Below, piece after piece: positions 31,301 to 40,472 of a DNA stretch of 64,000 bases. Origin of the DNA: Lacibacter luteus (lineage in GTDB: Bacteria > Bacteroidota > Bacteroidia > Chitinophagales > Chitinophagaceae); NCBI RefSeq assembly GCF_004118265.1, contig NZ_SDHW01000001.1, positions 1,116,001 through 1,180,000 of the forward strand. The letters run 5' to 3'. The translations under genes were made by a program, and so were the position numbers. A model generated the notes under the pieces. That model had not been told where the DNA came from. It saw nothing but the letters and a program-made list of their open reading frames with translations, and made no database searches. The stretch's first letter is position 1. Each line of letters opens with the position of its first letter.

Positions 31301-31459
31301 GGTTACAGTTCCATTATTTGTAAGGCCTCTTTCAACCACACTGGCACCAACTACAGGACCCGCAGAATCGGAAACCAAACCGGTAACAACTCTGTTCTGT
31401 GCCTGCAACTGTGCCATTGCAAGCAGTTGAATAAACAGTATATAAATTATTTTTTTCAT
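28334..31459 (-). CDS. SusC/RagA TonB-linked outer membrane transporter (second pair)
   Basis: 1,041 residues with signal peptide (MKKIIYILFIQLLAMAQLQAQ). An N-terminal carboxypeptidase-D-regulatory-like domain spans about 22-98 (VVTGLVSDSAGPVVGASVV...GPDGRFKITL). The TonB box is VVIVGY at 104-109. The plug follows (SLQNTLAGRLPGF, GADGAQFFVRG, ILKDASTTAVYG followed by VKGANGVVIITTRRGK). The 22-strand barrel ends in NFGVNVTF. It imports oligosaccharides across the outer membrane using TonB energy. Partner SusD is downstream; the gap from the upstream SusD is 31 bp. Confidence 0.96.
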   Translation of the reverse strand: MKKIIYILFIQLLAMAQLQAQNRVVTGLVSDSAGPVVGASVVERGLTNNGTVTGPDGRFKITLKGKSNILVVTGVGYLEMQVNVANKSEISVALTPDAGGLEDVVIVGYAKQKKVTSTGSVSSVAGKELRDNPSASLQNTLAGRLPGFFSVQPSGRPGADGAQFFVRGISTYNGSTAPLIIVDDIEFSYDQFARLDPNEIESLSILKDASTTAVYGVKGANGVVIITTRRGKIGAPKISARIETSLQQPTKIPRYLDAYESALLYNQAQINDNKINPATGFTPRFSQTDLDHYKNGTDPYGHPNVDWYSTLFKQFSKQYRANFDISGGTERVKYFVSLGGLFQDGMIKNFSKSQDVNGNYYHMRYNYRSNLDIKVTNTTDLRLDLYGNIGEINTPNVGSPFGYNDVFYEYSSFYSLAPFAYPVYNPNGTYGYSTWQVNGGYNNASYNTNNIVGRLTMYGYNRNYENNMNLITTATQKLDFLTKGLSLKGTLAYASSYGYSRSMTRDQFPSFIPTYDAATSTYTYTPRDPNVYRVRRFFSGYGAGSTIRTLTAQLFLNYDRTFGKHHVYGLALVSQGTDLRFSSNAIYNFIPNNYRGFTGRLGYNFKEKYLVEFNTAYNGSDRFAKANRFGLFPAASAGWNIAKEDFAKKLLRNFNNLKLRASYGLVGNDKFGSGFSYYYLPTWSNSGSINFGTTSNGFTGIREGALGNDQVTWEKEKKFDLGLDFGLAGNKFSGTLEYFKNQRYDILTARGTVTAVFGQSLPPVNLGIVDNTGFEVELNYNGKIGREFQYRLKATYSFAKNKIVFMDEPNYANKYQALTGNSIGVQRVYRWIGYYTDSTDIANSARPGQTPYPGDLKYADLNKDGKIDGFDTEVTGYPNIPNTTFGFQIGFNYKGFSVNTFFQGSMNFNVRAVAEAIRPFASNLQEVHKYAWTPELGNNARFPRLSLVAGPSDALSFPSTFYFISGNFLRLKTAEVGYTIPQKWIKRLKVDNIRIYSNGYNLFTWTKLDKLYEFDPEISTNTDRTIYPPQRSVNFGVNVTF

Positions 31460-31490
31460 TGTCTTTTTTTTAAGCTGTTAGTTTGATTGA

Positions 31491-33251
31491 TTACCATCCT
31501 TCGTTTTGAATGAGCGCAAGATTCTTGATCATCTCATCGTAAGGAATCGGCATGTGATACAATTTCGGATCAAACTGAAGTGTGCCCACCTGTACTTTCT
31601 GATAGGTAAGTGTACTTCCCGATAAAGTGATGCGCATACCAAATACAGGAGCAGCTAACTCAACAGCAGCTGTTTTCCAGCGGCGGATATCCCAGAAGCG
31701 ATGCTCTTCAAATGCCAGTTCAATACGACGTTCGTTACGTACCACTTCACGCATTTCGGTTTGTGTAATGCCGGCACGTATACCATAACGGTTATTGCTG
31801 CCCGCAGTAATTCCTGCACGTTTACGGATTAATCCAATTTGTGTAACAGCATCTTCCACCCTGCCCACTTCGTTTAATGCTTCTGCATAATTCAACAATG
31901 TTTCTGCATAACGGAATATGGGAAAGTTGTGACTTTGATTTGAGTAAGTAGAACCTGTTGGAAAGTTGCCCAAAAATTTACGCAGGTAATAACCTGTTTT
32001 TGTTTGTACTGCTGTAGAAGAGGTGTTTGGTTTATCACGACCACCTTCATAAGTTTCTACTGTACGGCCTAACCATGCATAACCATTGCGGAACACCGTT
32101 ACATCCAAACGTGGATCACGGTTTGTATAAGGGTTACTTGCGCTGTAGCCCGACGCTGTGTTGATTGTACCATCCGCATTAAACGGTTGTAAACCATTCA
32201 GCATCGGAAATGCATCTACCAGGTTTTGCGTTGGGCTTGTAAAACCCTGGCTTGCAGCAACACCTGCAAAACCTACAGGTGCCTGTGTATTTTCCAAGCC
32301 GGTATTATTGGAGCTTTGTTTAGCAAGAATAATTTCTGCATTCTTCTTTGTAATAAAAGTTGATGCAAAGAAATTAGGCGTGCCTGCATCGTTTAATTTA
32401 TAATATGCAAGATTGCGTAATTCCTCAGCCGCTGCAATTACAGCATTCCAACGGTTTGCATCGTAAGCAGGATAACCTGCTAACGCACGCTTTACAGGAT
32501 CGGTTTCAATACCACCACCATTAAACAACGGACTTGCAGCGTATAACAACACACGGCACTTTAATGCGATGGCTGCACCACGTGGTACTCTTCCCCAATC
32601 GCCATCAGCAATCGCTTCTTTGCGTAAGCTGTCTTTTACAATATTGCATTCGCTTACAATGTAGTTTACACATTGCTCAAACGTGTTACGGGGAATCTGC
32701 AGATTGTCATCAAGCGTAAAAATTTTATCGCCGATAAGCGGTACTCCGCCATAACGTTTCAGCAATTCGAAATACATAAGTACACGGATAAAACGGGCCT
32801 CTGCTCTCCAGTATTGACGTGTAAGTTTTGCCTGTGCAATTGTTGCAGCATCTGTTTCAACAATAGGAACTTTGTTGATGTTCTGCATAAAAATATTTGT
32901 ACGGCGGATGCCTGCATAACTGTTTCCCCAATAAGGATCGGGGTTACTTACCACACTTACACGGCGATTTGTGTAATACTCCACCAAGGTATTGTTACGG
33001 CTTGGTATTGCATCGCCACTTGCAGCATCTAAGAAATCGCCGCCAATACGGTTAAAGCCGTTGGGGATATAATTATAGAGATCATTTAAGTTAAATGCAG
33101 CTACTGTACCCAAACGATCCAATGTATCGAACACAAGATCCGACCCAAACCAATCTTTCGGTACGGTTTCTACTTTTTTACAACTGTTGGTAAACAACAT
33201 TGCCAGCAGCAGACTGCAAAGAGCAGCTTTTAAAATTATTCTTCGTTTCAT
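31491..33251 (-). CDS. SusD/RagB-family glycan-binding lipoprotein (first pair)
   Basis: 586 residues, lipobox LFTNSC (Cys24). It shares the SusD frame (FIRVLMYFELLKRYGGVPLI, LLYAASPLFNGG, RYAETLLNYAEALNEVGR, ERRIELAFEEHRFWDIRRWK, YHMPIPYDEM). The middle differs strongly from the other SusD in the window, so the two probably bind different glycans or different parts of one. It follows its SusC by 11 bp. Confidence 0.95.
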   Translation of the reverse strand: MKRRIILKAALCSLLLAMLFTNSCKKVETVPKDWFGSDLVFDTLDRLGTVAAFNLNDLYNYIPNGFNRIGGDFLDAASGDAIPSRNNTLVEYYTNRRVSVVSNPDPYWGNSYAGIRRTNIFMQNINKVPIVETDAATIAQAKLTRQYWRAEARFIRVLMYFELLKRYGGVPLIGDKIFTLDDNLQIPRNTFEQCVNYIVSECNIVKDSLRKEAIADGDWGRVPRGAAIALKCRVLLYAASPLFNGGGIETDPVKRALAGYPAYDANRWNAVIAAAEELRNLAYYKLNDAGTPNFFASTFITKKNAEIILAKQSSNNTGLENTQAPVGFAGVAASQGFTSPTQNLVDAFPMLNGLQPFNADGTINTASGYSASNPYTNRDPRLDVTVFRNGYAWLGRTVETYEGGRDKPNTSSTAVQTKTGYYLRKFLGNFPTGSTYSNQSHNFPIFRYAETLLNYAEALNEVGRVEDAVTQIGLIRKRAGITAGSNNRYGIRAGITQTEMREVVRNERRIELAFEEHRFWDIRRWKTAAVELAAPVFGMRITLSGSTLTYQKVQVGTLQFDPKLYHMPIPYDEMIKNLALIQNEGW

Positions 33252-33262
33252 ATAGCAGCGTT

Positions 33263-36040
33263 TTACAGTTTAATGTTTAAGCCAAAGTTTACTAATCGTT
33301 GCATGGGGTAACTGAATGCACTGATCACTTCCGGATCACGATCGTCTAATTCTTTAGAGGCGAGTGTAAAGAGATTATAACCTCTTGCAAACAGGCGGAT
33401 GTTATCGAGCTTAATCCGTGTGATCCATTTTTGCGGAACACTGTAACCCAGTTCAATTTGTTTTAAGCGTACGTAATCGCCATTACGTAACCAGAAAGAA
33501 GATTGCGCATGATTGTTACCGTTAGAACCAAGATTAAGACGGGGATATGTTGCTGTTGCAGCAGTTGCAGGTGTCCAGCGGTTGAGATTATTTTCATATG
33601 CCTGGCCGAAACCATTGTTCTGGAAAGCCCAGATGCTTGAACCGCCAACATATACATCACGATTGGTTACACCCTGAATAAGTGCACTGAAATCAAAACC
33701 CTTAAACTCTGCACCTAACGACAATCCAAAGAAGATAAGCGGCTGGTATTTACGACCAATTGCTTTCTCATCGAGCTGATCGATAACACCATCTTTGTTG
33801 AGATCTTTGTATTTAATGTCGCCGGGTTGTGGCGTATATCCAACAGTTGTTGCACTGCGGTTAATTTCATCCTGTGTTTGAAACAATCCATCTGCTACAT
33901 AACCAAAAGTTTGTCCAACTGCCCAACCTGTACGCTGCATCCAGTAATACGGACGAAATACTTCATCCATATAAATCACTTTGGTACGCAACACACTTGC
34001 ATTCAACAAGGCAAAGTATTGAAATCCTTTTGCTGTTTTTTCCTGCCAGCCCAGTTTAAATTCGGAACCTGTGTAACGGTTAATACCAATGTTTTCACGA
34101 GGGTAAGTGTTACCGATAATGGAAGAACTGCGGCCACGGATCTGTAACAGATCGAAATACTTGTTATTGAAATATTCAACTGAAAAAGTTAAGCGATCAT
34201 TTAAGAATGCGGCATCAACACCTGCATTAAACTTATTTGCTTTTTCGAAATCGATGTTCGGATTTGCAAGAGGTTGTTCGGTAATAGCAGTTTGCGTTCC
34301 GGCAGAAGTACCGAAGTACGGGCTGCCTGCATCAAAGAAGCGTTGGTAGTAACTGAAATATCCGGGATCATCCCAACCTGTTTTACCAAATGAACCATAA
34401 AGCTTTAAACGGCTGATGAATTTCTGCTGTGCAAGAAACTCTTCCTTATCAACATTCCATGCTAAACCTGCAGCAGGAAAAAATGCACGTTTAAAATCGC
34501 CTGAAGGAGGATAGCGGTTAGAACCATTGTATCCAAACGCAGCTTCTGCAACATACTTCTCATTAAAATTATACGATGCACGACCCGAAATACCACTGAT
34601 GGTATATGGAAGATCGCCGCCACTAACACTGTTTTCGCTGTTTGCAAGAACTATTGCATTAACACCGTGTTTACCAAATACACGATCGTAACCAACAGAA
34701 AATTCAGTGTAGTTGTTACGTCCCTGGTAACCGATGCCGTTGCCGTTTGCCTGCGTACCGTTTACACCATACTGATTGTATGTTACCGGATTGGTAGTTG
34801 TGATGGCTTGAAAAACAGCAAATGATTTACTGCGGTTAATATCTTCGGACAGTGTTGCGTTGAAGGATGTTTTTATTTGAGCGTACAAACCGGGAGTAAT
34901 ACCATCGAGTTTTTGCTGGAGGTAAAAGTTGGCCAACATATCACGTTTGTAGTTTAAGCGGTAACCCGAAGCAATGGTTTGTGCAAGAATATTATTCTGA
35001 AAAAGATTGGTACCACCAAACGTTCCTGTAGGATTATAAACAGGATACGAATTATTGGGCGTGTTTATTAATGAGCCTAAAATAGAAACTGTGCCGCTGC
35101 CGGGCTCTGCACCACTGAGAATACGGCCTAATAAATAAATACCACCGCTTAATGCTTTTGTTACATTGATATCAACATTACTGCGGATAACGTAAGATTT
35201 AAAATTATTATTGGTATTGTAATTATTCTTATCGGATGTTACAAAGAACCCCGTTTGGTTTACATGCTCCAGCGAAACATAATAACGGGCAAAGCCGTTA
35301 CCGCCCGATGCATTTAATGAGTAGCGATCGAAACGAGAACTGTTTGTAAGCACCTGATCTCTCCAGTTAACATTGGGATGACCTAAAGGATCGGTTCCGT
35401 TTTTATACGCATCCAGATCGGCTTGGGTATAGCGTACAGGTACGCCATCGTTTAACGATGCTTCGTTATGTAAGGTAGCATAGTCGTAAGCGCTCAGTGT
35501 TTTTGGAAAACCTAATGAACTTTGAAAACTTGTTTGCGCAGTAAACGAAATACTTTGTGTTTGCGGCTTACCTTTTCGTGTAGTAATTAATAATGCACCA
35601 TTGCTGCCACGCATACCCAGCATAGCTGTACTTAATGCATCTTTTTGCAGGGTAACACTTTCAACATCTTCCAGATTAAAAATGCTGAGGTTGGCCACCA
35701 CACCATCAATAATTACCAACGGATCCTGGCCACGCAAACTAACCGATGCGCCATCGGCACCGGGTTGGCCCGAAGCCTGGTAGCTGTACAAGCCAGCCAT
35801 ACGACCGGTTAATGTACTTTTTACACTTGTTACCGGCGACTTTAAAATGTCTTTTGAGTAAAGCGACTCGGTTGAGGTTGCCGTTAAATGTTTCGGCGCA
35901 GTCGTGTAAATCAACTGAACCGGGACAGCAGCCGGCTTGCTGCTATCTTTTTTTTCTTTCTTTTCCTGGGCAGAGGCAAACGTACCCATGCTTATCGCAC
36001 AGGCAAAAAGCAGCAGTGCCCTTTTGGGGGTTCTAGTCAT
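33263..36040 (-). CDS. SusC/RagA-like TonB-dependent transporter lacking the N-terminal regulatory-like domain (first pair)
   Basis: I place the start at the ATG ending at 36040 (MTRTPKRALLLFACAISMGTF, a good signal peptide); an in-frame ATG at 36151 adds 37 residues that would bury it. About 925 residues. After the signal peptide comes a short Lys/Ser-rich linker, then VPVQLIYTTAPKHL in the place of the TonB box, then the plug (STLTGRMAGLYSYQASGQPG, LVIIDGVVANLSIFNLEDVE, LGMRGSNGALLITTRKGK) and the barrel, ending NFGLNIKL. The usual carboxypeptidase-D-like domain is absent and the TonB box is atypical. First structural gene of the PUL, about 330 bp below its likely regulator gene. Confidence 0.92.
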   Translation of the reverse strand: MTRTPKRALLLFACAISMGTFASAQEKKEKKDSSKPAAVPVQLIYTTAPKHLTATSTESLYSKDILKSPVTSVKSTLTGRMAGLYSYQASGQPGADGASVSLRGQDPLVIIDGVVANLSIFNLEDVESVTLQKDALSTAMLGMRGSNGALLITTRKGKPQTQSISFTAQTSFQSSLGFPKTLSAYDYATLHNEASLNDGVPVRYTQADLDAYKNGTDPLGHPNVNWRDQVLTNSSRFDRYSLNASGGNGFARYYVSLEHVNQTGFFVTSDKNNYNTNNNFKSYVIRSNVDINVTKALSGGIYLLGRILSGAEPGSGTVSILGSLINTPNNSYPVYNPTGTFGGTNLFQNNILAQTIASGYRLNYKRDMLANFYLQQKLDGITPGLYAQIKTSFNATLSEDINRSKSFAVFQAITTTNPVTYNQYGVNGTQANGNGIGYQGRNNYTEFSVGYDRVFGKHGVNAIVLANSENSVSGGDLPYTISGISGRASYNFNEKYVAEAAFGYNGSNRYPPSGDFKRAFFPAAGLAWNVDKEEFLAQQKFISRLKLYGSFGKTGWDDPGYFSYYQRFFDAGSPYFGTSAGTQTAITEQPLANPNIDFEKANKFNAGVDAAFLNDRLTFSVEYFNNKYFDLLQIRGRSSSIIGNTYPRENIGINRYTGSEFKLGWQEKTAKGFQYFALLNASVLRTKVIYMDEVFRPYYWMQRTGWAVGQTFGYVADGLFQTQDEINRSATTVGYTPQPGDIKYKDLNKDGVIDQLDEKAIGRKYQPLIFFGLSLGAEFKGFDFSALIQGVTNRDVYVGGSSIWAFQNNGFGQAYENNLNRWTPATAATATYPRLNLGSNGNNHAQSSFWLRNGDYVRLKQIELGYSVPQKWITRIKLDNIRLFARGYNLFTLASKELDDRDPEVISAFSYPMQRLVNFGLNIKL

Positions 36041-36215
36041 AATCGGAATGTTTAGGGGCTTAGTTTTGGCAGTAACGGAACCGGGGAGTAACTGCATTTG
36101 CCTTTCGGCAGGCAGGGCTGGTTCCTTGAACTTAAAATTGAATAATCTCATACAGCAAGTAATTTCTTAGCAATCATTAATGTGAAAATCGGATTTAAAA
36201 GTACAAATGACGGGA

Positions 36216-36286
36216 GGGGTAAAAAGGGGGCTATACAGTACAATAAGGGGGTAAATTCGGATTTTTAGCCAAAAAACAGGGGTAAA
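36216..36286 (-). promoter_or_regulatory. Three direct repeats TTTACCCC, candidate operator for the PUL
   Basis: On the plus strand GGGGTAAA occurs at 36216-36223, 36248-36255 and 36279-36286, all in one orientation, 32 and 31 bp apart (about three helical turns). They lie in the leader region between the hybrid regulator gene and SusC, 176-246 bp before the SusC start. AraC-type DNA-binding domains commonly use spaced direct repeats, and the neighbouring regulator ends in one. No perfect TAnnTTTG element was found beside them. Confidence 0.5.
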
Positions 36287-36292
36287 TGCCAC

Positions 36293-36314
36293 AAAAAAGC
36301 CCCTATAAAGGGGC
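36293..36314 (-). terminator. Terminator of the hybrid regulator gene
   Basis: Stem GCCCCT/AGGGGC with loop ATAA; on the minus strand it is followed directly by TTTTTTG. It sits 55 bp after the regulator stop codon, so the SusC operon needs its own promoter below it. Confidence 0.75.
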
Positions 36315-36368
36315 AGCCGAAATTTTTAACGGTAATATTTTGAGACCTTCAAACTAGCCAGAACGTTT

Positions 36369-39300
36369 CTATTTTTTTACTTTTTCGTTCAATTTATAGT
36401 TCTTGCCGAGGTTCTTCCGGTACTTTTCTATGTACTCTGATGGCTTCATACCGAAGGTTTTGGCAAACTGCTCCCGGAAATATTTGATGTCTTTAATACC
36501 TACATAAAAAGCCGTTTCATTAATATTATAATCGGAGTTGATGAACAGCTCGGCCGCTTTCCGCAACCGGATGAAACGGATAAAGGCGTTGGCACTTTGC
36601 CCGGAAATGGTCTTGATCTTTTTGTAAAGTTTGCTGTGGCTCATACCCATTTCGGTTGCCAGCACCTGTATGTTAAACTCATCCCTGTCGAGATTGCGTT
36701 CAACTACGGCAATACAAGCTTCCAGAAACTCCTTGTACTCGCCGGAAATGTTGAGGCTGTTTTGCTGATGGGTGATCTCGTTGTAAAAATACTTCTGCAG
36801 ATTTTCCTGCTTTTTAAGCAGGCTTTGCACCCTTGCCACCAACATATCTTTTTCAAAAGGCTTGGTAATATAATCGTCGGCGCCGTATTCAATCCCCTTC
36901 AGCTTCGATTCCGGCGAATCGGTTCCTGTAATTAATATAAAAGGAATATGCCCAAGCGTTTGCGATTCCTTCACCGCCTTACAAAAGTCCAGCCCCGTCA
37001 TTTCCTCCATTACCAAATCACTAATGATCACATCGGGCTGTAGTTCTTTGGCAAGCTTTAACCCTTCTTCTGCACTTCCTGCTTCATGCACAATGAAAGC
37101 AGTTCTGAAAATCTGCACCAGGTAGTTCCTAAGCTGCACATTATCGTCGGTTACAAGAATAGATGGCTTTTCGCTTACTACTGATTCCAAACCATCTGTT
37201 GCAATTTTACCTGCAACAGGCACAGGTTCCATTCCATCATCAATTTCTGCAAGCAGTGAACTTTCATTTTTTACACTTGCCTCACGAACAACCACATTGC
37301 CAAAATGCTCTTTTCCTTTTTTCAATTGAACAAGAAAACTTGTGCCCCCTCCTTCTTTGCTTTCATAACTGATCCTGCCTTTATGTTCTTCCACCAGTTG
37401 CTTTACAAGATATAGCCCAATTCCAAAACCGGGTTTAACCGGGGCATGCTCTTCTTTAACCTGGTAAAATTTTTCGAAAATGCGATTGCCAATATGTGCA
37501 GGTACACCCTGTCCGCTATCTGTAACCTGCACCCGAATACTTGTTGCATCGTCGGTAATGTTAAAATCGATCTTGCCATTATCGGGTGTGTACTTGAATG
37601 CATTCGATAACAAATTATAGAATACAATTTCAAGCTGCGTTTTATCGCCAAAAAAATCAAGCGACAGATTGCTGCAATTAAATGTATAATTGATGTGCCT
37701 TGTTTTTGCCTGTTGTTTAAAATACAAATACACATCATGACTAAGATCGTAGAAATTAAATGAGGAGATGCTGAGTTTGCCGGTTTCACTTTCCGTTTTA
37801 CGAAACAACAACAACTGATCAACCAAACTTAACAGGCGGCGGGCATTACGGTAAACAACATTCAATTCTTCTTTCTCTTCAATTTTTTCCTCATGCTTCA
37901 ATAAATCTTTCACCGGGTTAATGATGAGTGTAAGTGGTGTACGAAACTCGTGTGTAATATTGGTGAAGAACGATTGACGTTTCTCGTTGATCTCTTTTTC
38001 TTTTTCTGCATTCAACTCTGCAAGTTTTACTTTATAGGTAAGCCGTGCCTGCTGTAAACGATAACGGTAGAAAACATACACCAACGAAATTGCTGCCAAT
38101 AAATAAACGAGGTAAGCGAAAATGGTTCTGTACCAGGGCGGCAAAATTGTAATAGCCAACACTGTTTCCTGTGTATTCCAATCGCCGTTTGCATTGGTGC
38201 TGCGGATGCGGAGCTTGTAGCTTCCTTCTTTAATATTATTATAGTTGATGTTGCGGATATTGCCGGTGTAGTTCCAGTTCTTATCCCAACCATCGAGGTA
38301 ATAAGCATAAGAAATTTTTTCGGGAGAGGTGTACTCCAAAGCGGTGAACTCAAAAGAAAGCACTGCTTCTTTAAACGGAACACGCAATTCGGAAATACCG
38401 GTACCGTCTGCTTCTCTTATATACTCAGTTACATCCGAAATTGTTTTATTGTTGATGACAATATTTGTAACGTAAAGCGGAGGAGTAAAGGTTCGTTGTG
38501 CAATTTTTTCGGGAACAAACACATTAAATCCATCGATTCCACCAAATAATAATTCGCCGGAACGAAGCTTATACGATGCGTTGTAGGAGAATTGATTGCT
38601 CTGCAGGCCATCGCTTTCGTAAAAATTTTTAAACGTACTTGTTGCGGGATCGAATTTAGAAAGGCCGTTAAACGTACTAAGCCAGATAAACCCTTTTGCA
38701 TCTTCCTCAATGTTGAGCACAGCATTATTACACAAACCATCTGCAAATGAATAGCGTTTTTTTATTGTCCCCTTTGCCACATCAAACAAAACCAACCCTC
38801 CACCTTCAAGACCAATCCATAAATTCTTTTTACTGTCTTCGAAAATTGCACGAACAGGCTTGCCTAAGTTGTAAAACTGGTGTTGCTTATTTTTTCTATC
38901 GATACGAATGAGTGAAATCGTATTACCGCCCCACAATTGCCCTTTGCTGTCTTCCAATATCGATACAAGATCGTTTACACGATTATCAAATACAACAAAC
39001 CGATTTAATGAACGATCGAAAAAATAAAGTGGCCCATTGATAAATGTAGTTGCCCAAAGTGTTTTTGCTTTGTCTTCGTACATTAACCATGCATTCCTGT
39101 TTTCTTCGCCGGTTACATTGTTGATGCAACGAAACCGTTCAAAAGTTCCTGTTGATTTATTAAACCGGTTAATGCCACCACCATAAGTTGCCATCCATAA
39201 AGCACCTGTATGATCCTGCAGAATACTTGATACGATGTTATGACTGAGGGATGCTGTATTACCAGCCTGGTACCTGTAATTTTTAAATACATTATTTGTG

Positions 39301-40469
39301 CGGTTCCAGATACTCAAACCGCCGCCCTCTGTACCAACCAATATATCTCCATCTCTGTCTTCGTAAAAGGAGTAAATAAAATTACTGGCCAGTGAATTTG
39401 TTTTGTAAGGATCGTTTGCAACAGTAACGAAATTATTCTTCTGTTCATCAAACACATTGCACCCACCTTTGATGGTGCCGATCCACATACGGTTTTCCTT
39501 ATCACGAATAATGGAATAAACCGCTTCACTTGATACCTGGTCTTTTTCCTGCCCTGAACTGATATAAGAAAATATCCCTGTTGTATTGTTAAGAATACTG
39601 ATTGCGCCATCATCGGTCCCTACCCAGAGATTTTGCTGTTTATCAAAACAAAGCGACATCACATCCTGACCACTTAATGCACCGGAACCTGATGCATAAT
39701 GTTTACTGTAACGATTTGCAGCCGGATCGTACAAGTACAATCCTGTTTCGCCACCGACCCACAATTGTCCCGACTGGTTAAGCAACATACAATTCGCAAT
39801 TTTTATATCGCTGTTTACCAATGTAACATGGTTCTGTTTTTCGTTGTACACACACAATCCTCTTCCGGCAACAAACAACCATACTTTTTTATTCCTGTTA
39901 TCTACCTCAACCACTCTTACATTGTACCCGTCGAGCTGTTCTTTACCCAATTGCAAAACAACTTCTCTTGCATACTGATCGTTTGCCTTTTTTACAAGCA
40001 AGCCCCAGCCATTGGTGGCAATAAATACATTTCCATTTTCCATTGATTGTATAGCCGTAGCATTAATCGTAACCTTTACGGGTTGCTTTGCCCCGAAGGG
40101 GAAACCATACAATGGAGAAAAATTAGCATAGGTACTGTTGTACTTTACAACCCCCTGTCCGGTGCCAACCCATAAATTGTGGCTGGCATCTTCGTGCAAC
40201 GAATAAATATAATTATGTGGAATAGAGGTACTGTCGTTGAGTTTATTGCGAAAAACTTTAAACTCATTACCATCGTAATAGTTAAGCCCATCGTATGTAC
40301 CCAGCCAGATGAAGCCACGTTTATCCTGGTAAACCACACGTACAGAATTATTGGAAAGCCCCCGTTCAATTCCAAGGCGGATAACAGGAGGCATGGCTTT
40401 TGCCTCCATAAGCATAGCAAATAGAAAAGCAAACAAACAGCAGTAAATCTGTATGGACCTGTTAAACAT
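36369..40469 (-). CDS. Hybrid two-component system regulator (propeller sensor, kinase, receiver, AraC)
   Basis: About 1,366 residues from the ATG ending at 40469 (numbering below counts one more from a TTG just upstream). Signal peptide to about 26; periplasmic propeller repeats about 30-650 (GFIWLGTYDGLNYYDG, NLWVGTGQGVVKYN, LWIGLEGGGL); Y_Y_Y domain about 700-778; membrane span about 785-803; kinase box with H841 in THEFRTPLT; ATPase with GFGIGLYLV; receiver with acceptor D1152 in IISDLVM; AraC-type HTH about 1255-1355 ending FGMKPSEYIEKYRK. This one-polypeptide design is typical of Bacteroidota PUL sensors: a periplasmic oligosaccharide triggers phosphorelay to the DNA-binding end. It is directly upstream of the first SusC gene and in the same orientation, so it is the likely activator of that locus. 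Confidence 0.96.
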   Translation of the reverse strand: MFNRSIQIYCCLFAFLFAMLMEAKAMPPVIRLGIERGLSNNSVRVVYQDKRGFIWLGTYDGLNYYDGNEFKVFRNKLNDSTSIPHNYIYSLHEDASHNLWVGTGQGVVKYNSTYANFSPLYGFPFGAKQPVKVTINATAIQSMENGNVFIATNGWGLLVKKANDQYAREVVLQLGKEQLDGYNVRVVEVDNRNKKVWLFVAGRGLCVYNEKQNHVTLVNSDIKIANCMLLNQSGQLWVGGETGLYLYDPAANRYSKHYASGSGALSGQDVMSLCFDKQQNLWVGTDDGAISILNNTTGIFSYISSGQEKDQVSSEAVYSIIRDKENRMWIGTIKGGCNVFDEQKNNFVTVANDPYKTNSLASNFIYSFYEDRDGDILVGTEGGGLSIWNRTNNVFKNYRYQAGNTASLSHNIVSSILQDHTGALWMATYGGGINRFNKSTGTFERFRCINNVTGEENRNAWLMYEDKAKTLWATTFINGPLYFFDRSLNRFVVFDNRVNDLVSILEDSKGQLWGGNTISLIRIDRKNKQHQFYNLGKPVRAIFEDSKKNLWIGLEGGGLVLFDVAKGTIKKRYSFADGLCNNAVLNIEEDAKGFIWLSTFNGLSKFDPATSTFKNFYESDGLQSNQFSYNASYKLRSGELLFGGIDGFNVFVPEKIAQRTFTPPLYVTNIVINNKTISDVTEYIREADGTGISELRVPFKEAVLSFEFTALEYTSPEKISYAYYLDGWDKNWNYTGNIRNINYNNIKEGSYKLRIRSTNANGDWNTQETVLAITILPPWYRTIFAYLVYLLAAISLVYVFYRYRLQQARLTYKVKLAELNAEKEKEINEKRQSFFTNITHEFRTPLTLIINPVKDLLKHEEKIEEKEELNVVYRNARRLLSLVDQLLLFRKTESETGKLSISSFNFYDLSHDVYLYFKQQAKTRHINYTFNCSNLSLDFFGDKTQLEIVFYNLLSNAFKYTPDNGKIDFNITDDATSIRVQVTDSGQGVPAHIGNRIFEKFYQVKEEHAPVKPGFGIGLYLVKQLVEEHKGRISYESKEGGGTSFLVQLKKGKEHFGNVVVREASVKNESSLLAEIDDGMEPVPVAGKIATDGLESVVSEKPSILVTDDNVQLRNYLVQIFRTAFIVHEAGSAEEGLKLAKELQPDVIISDLVMEEMTGLDFCKAVKESQTLGHIPFILITGTDSPESKLKGIEYGADDYITKPFEKDMLVARVQSLLKKQENLQKYFYNEITHQQNSLNISGEYKEFLEACIAVVERNLDRDEFNIQVLATEMGMSHSKLYKKIKTISGQSANAFIRFIRLRKAAELFINSDYNINETAFYVGIKDIKYFREQFAKTFGMKPSEYIEKYRKNLGKNYKLNEKVKK

Positions 40470-40472
40470 CAA

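Noticed and set aside
36041-36151. In-frame N-terminal extension of the first SusC (37 residues)
   Set aside because: It would place the obvious signal peptide internally; the ATG at 36040 is preferred.
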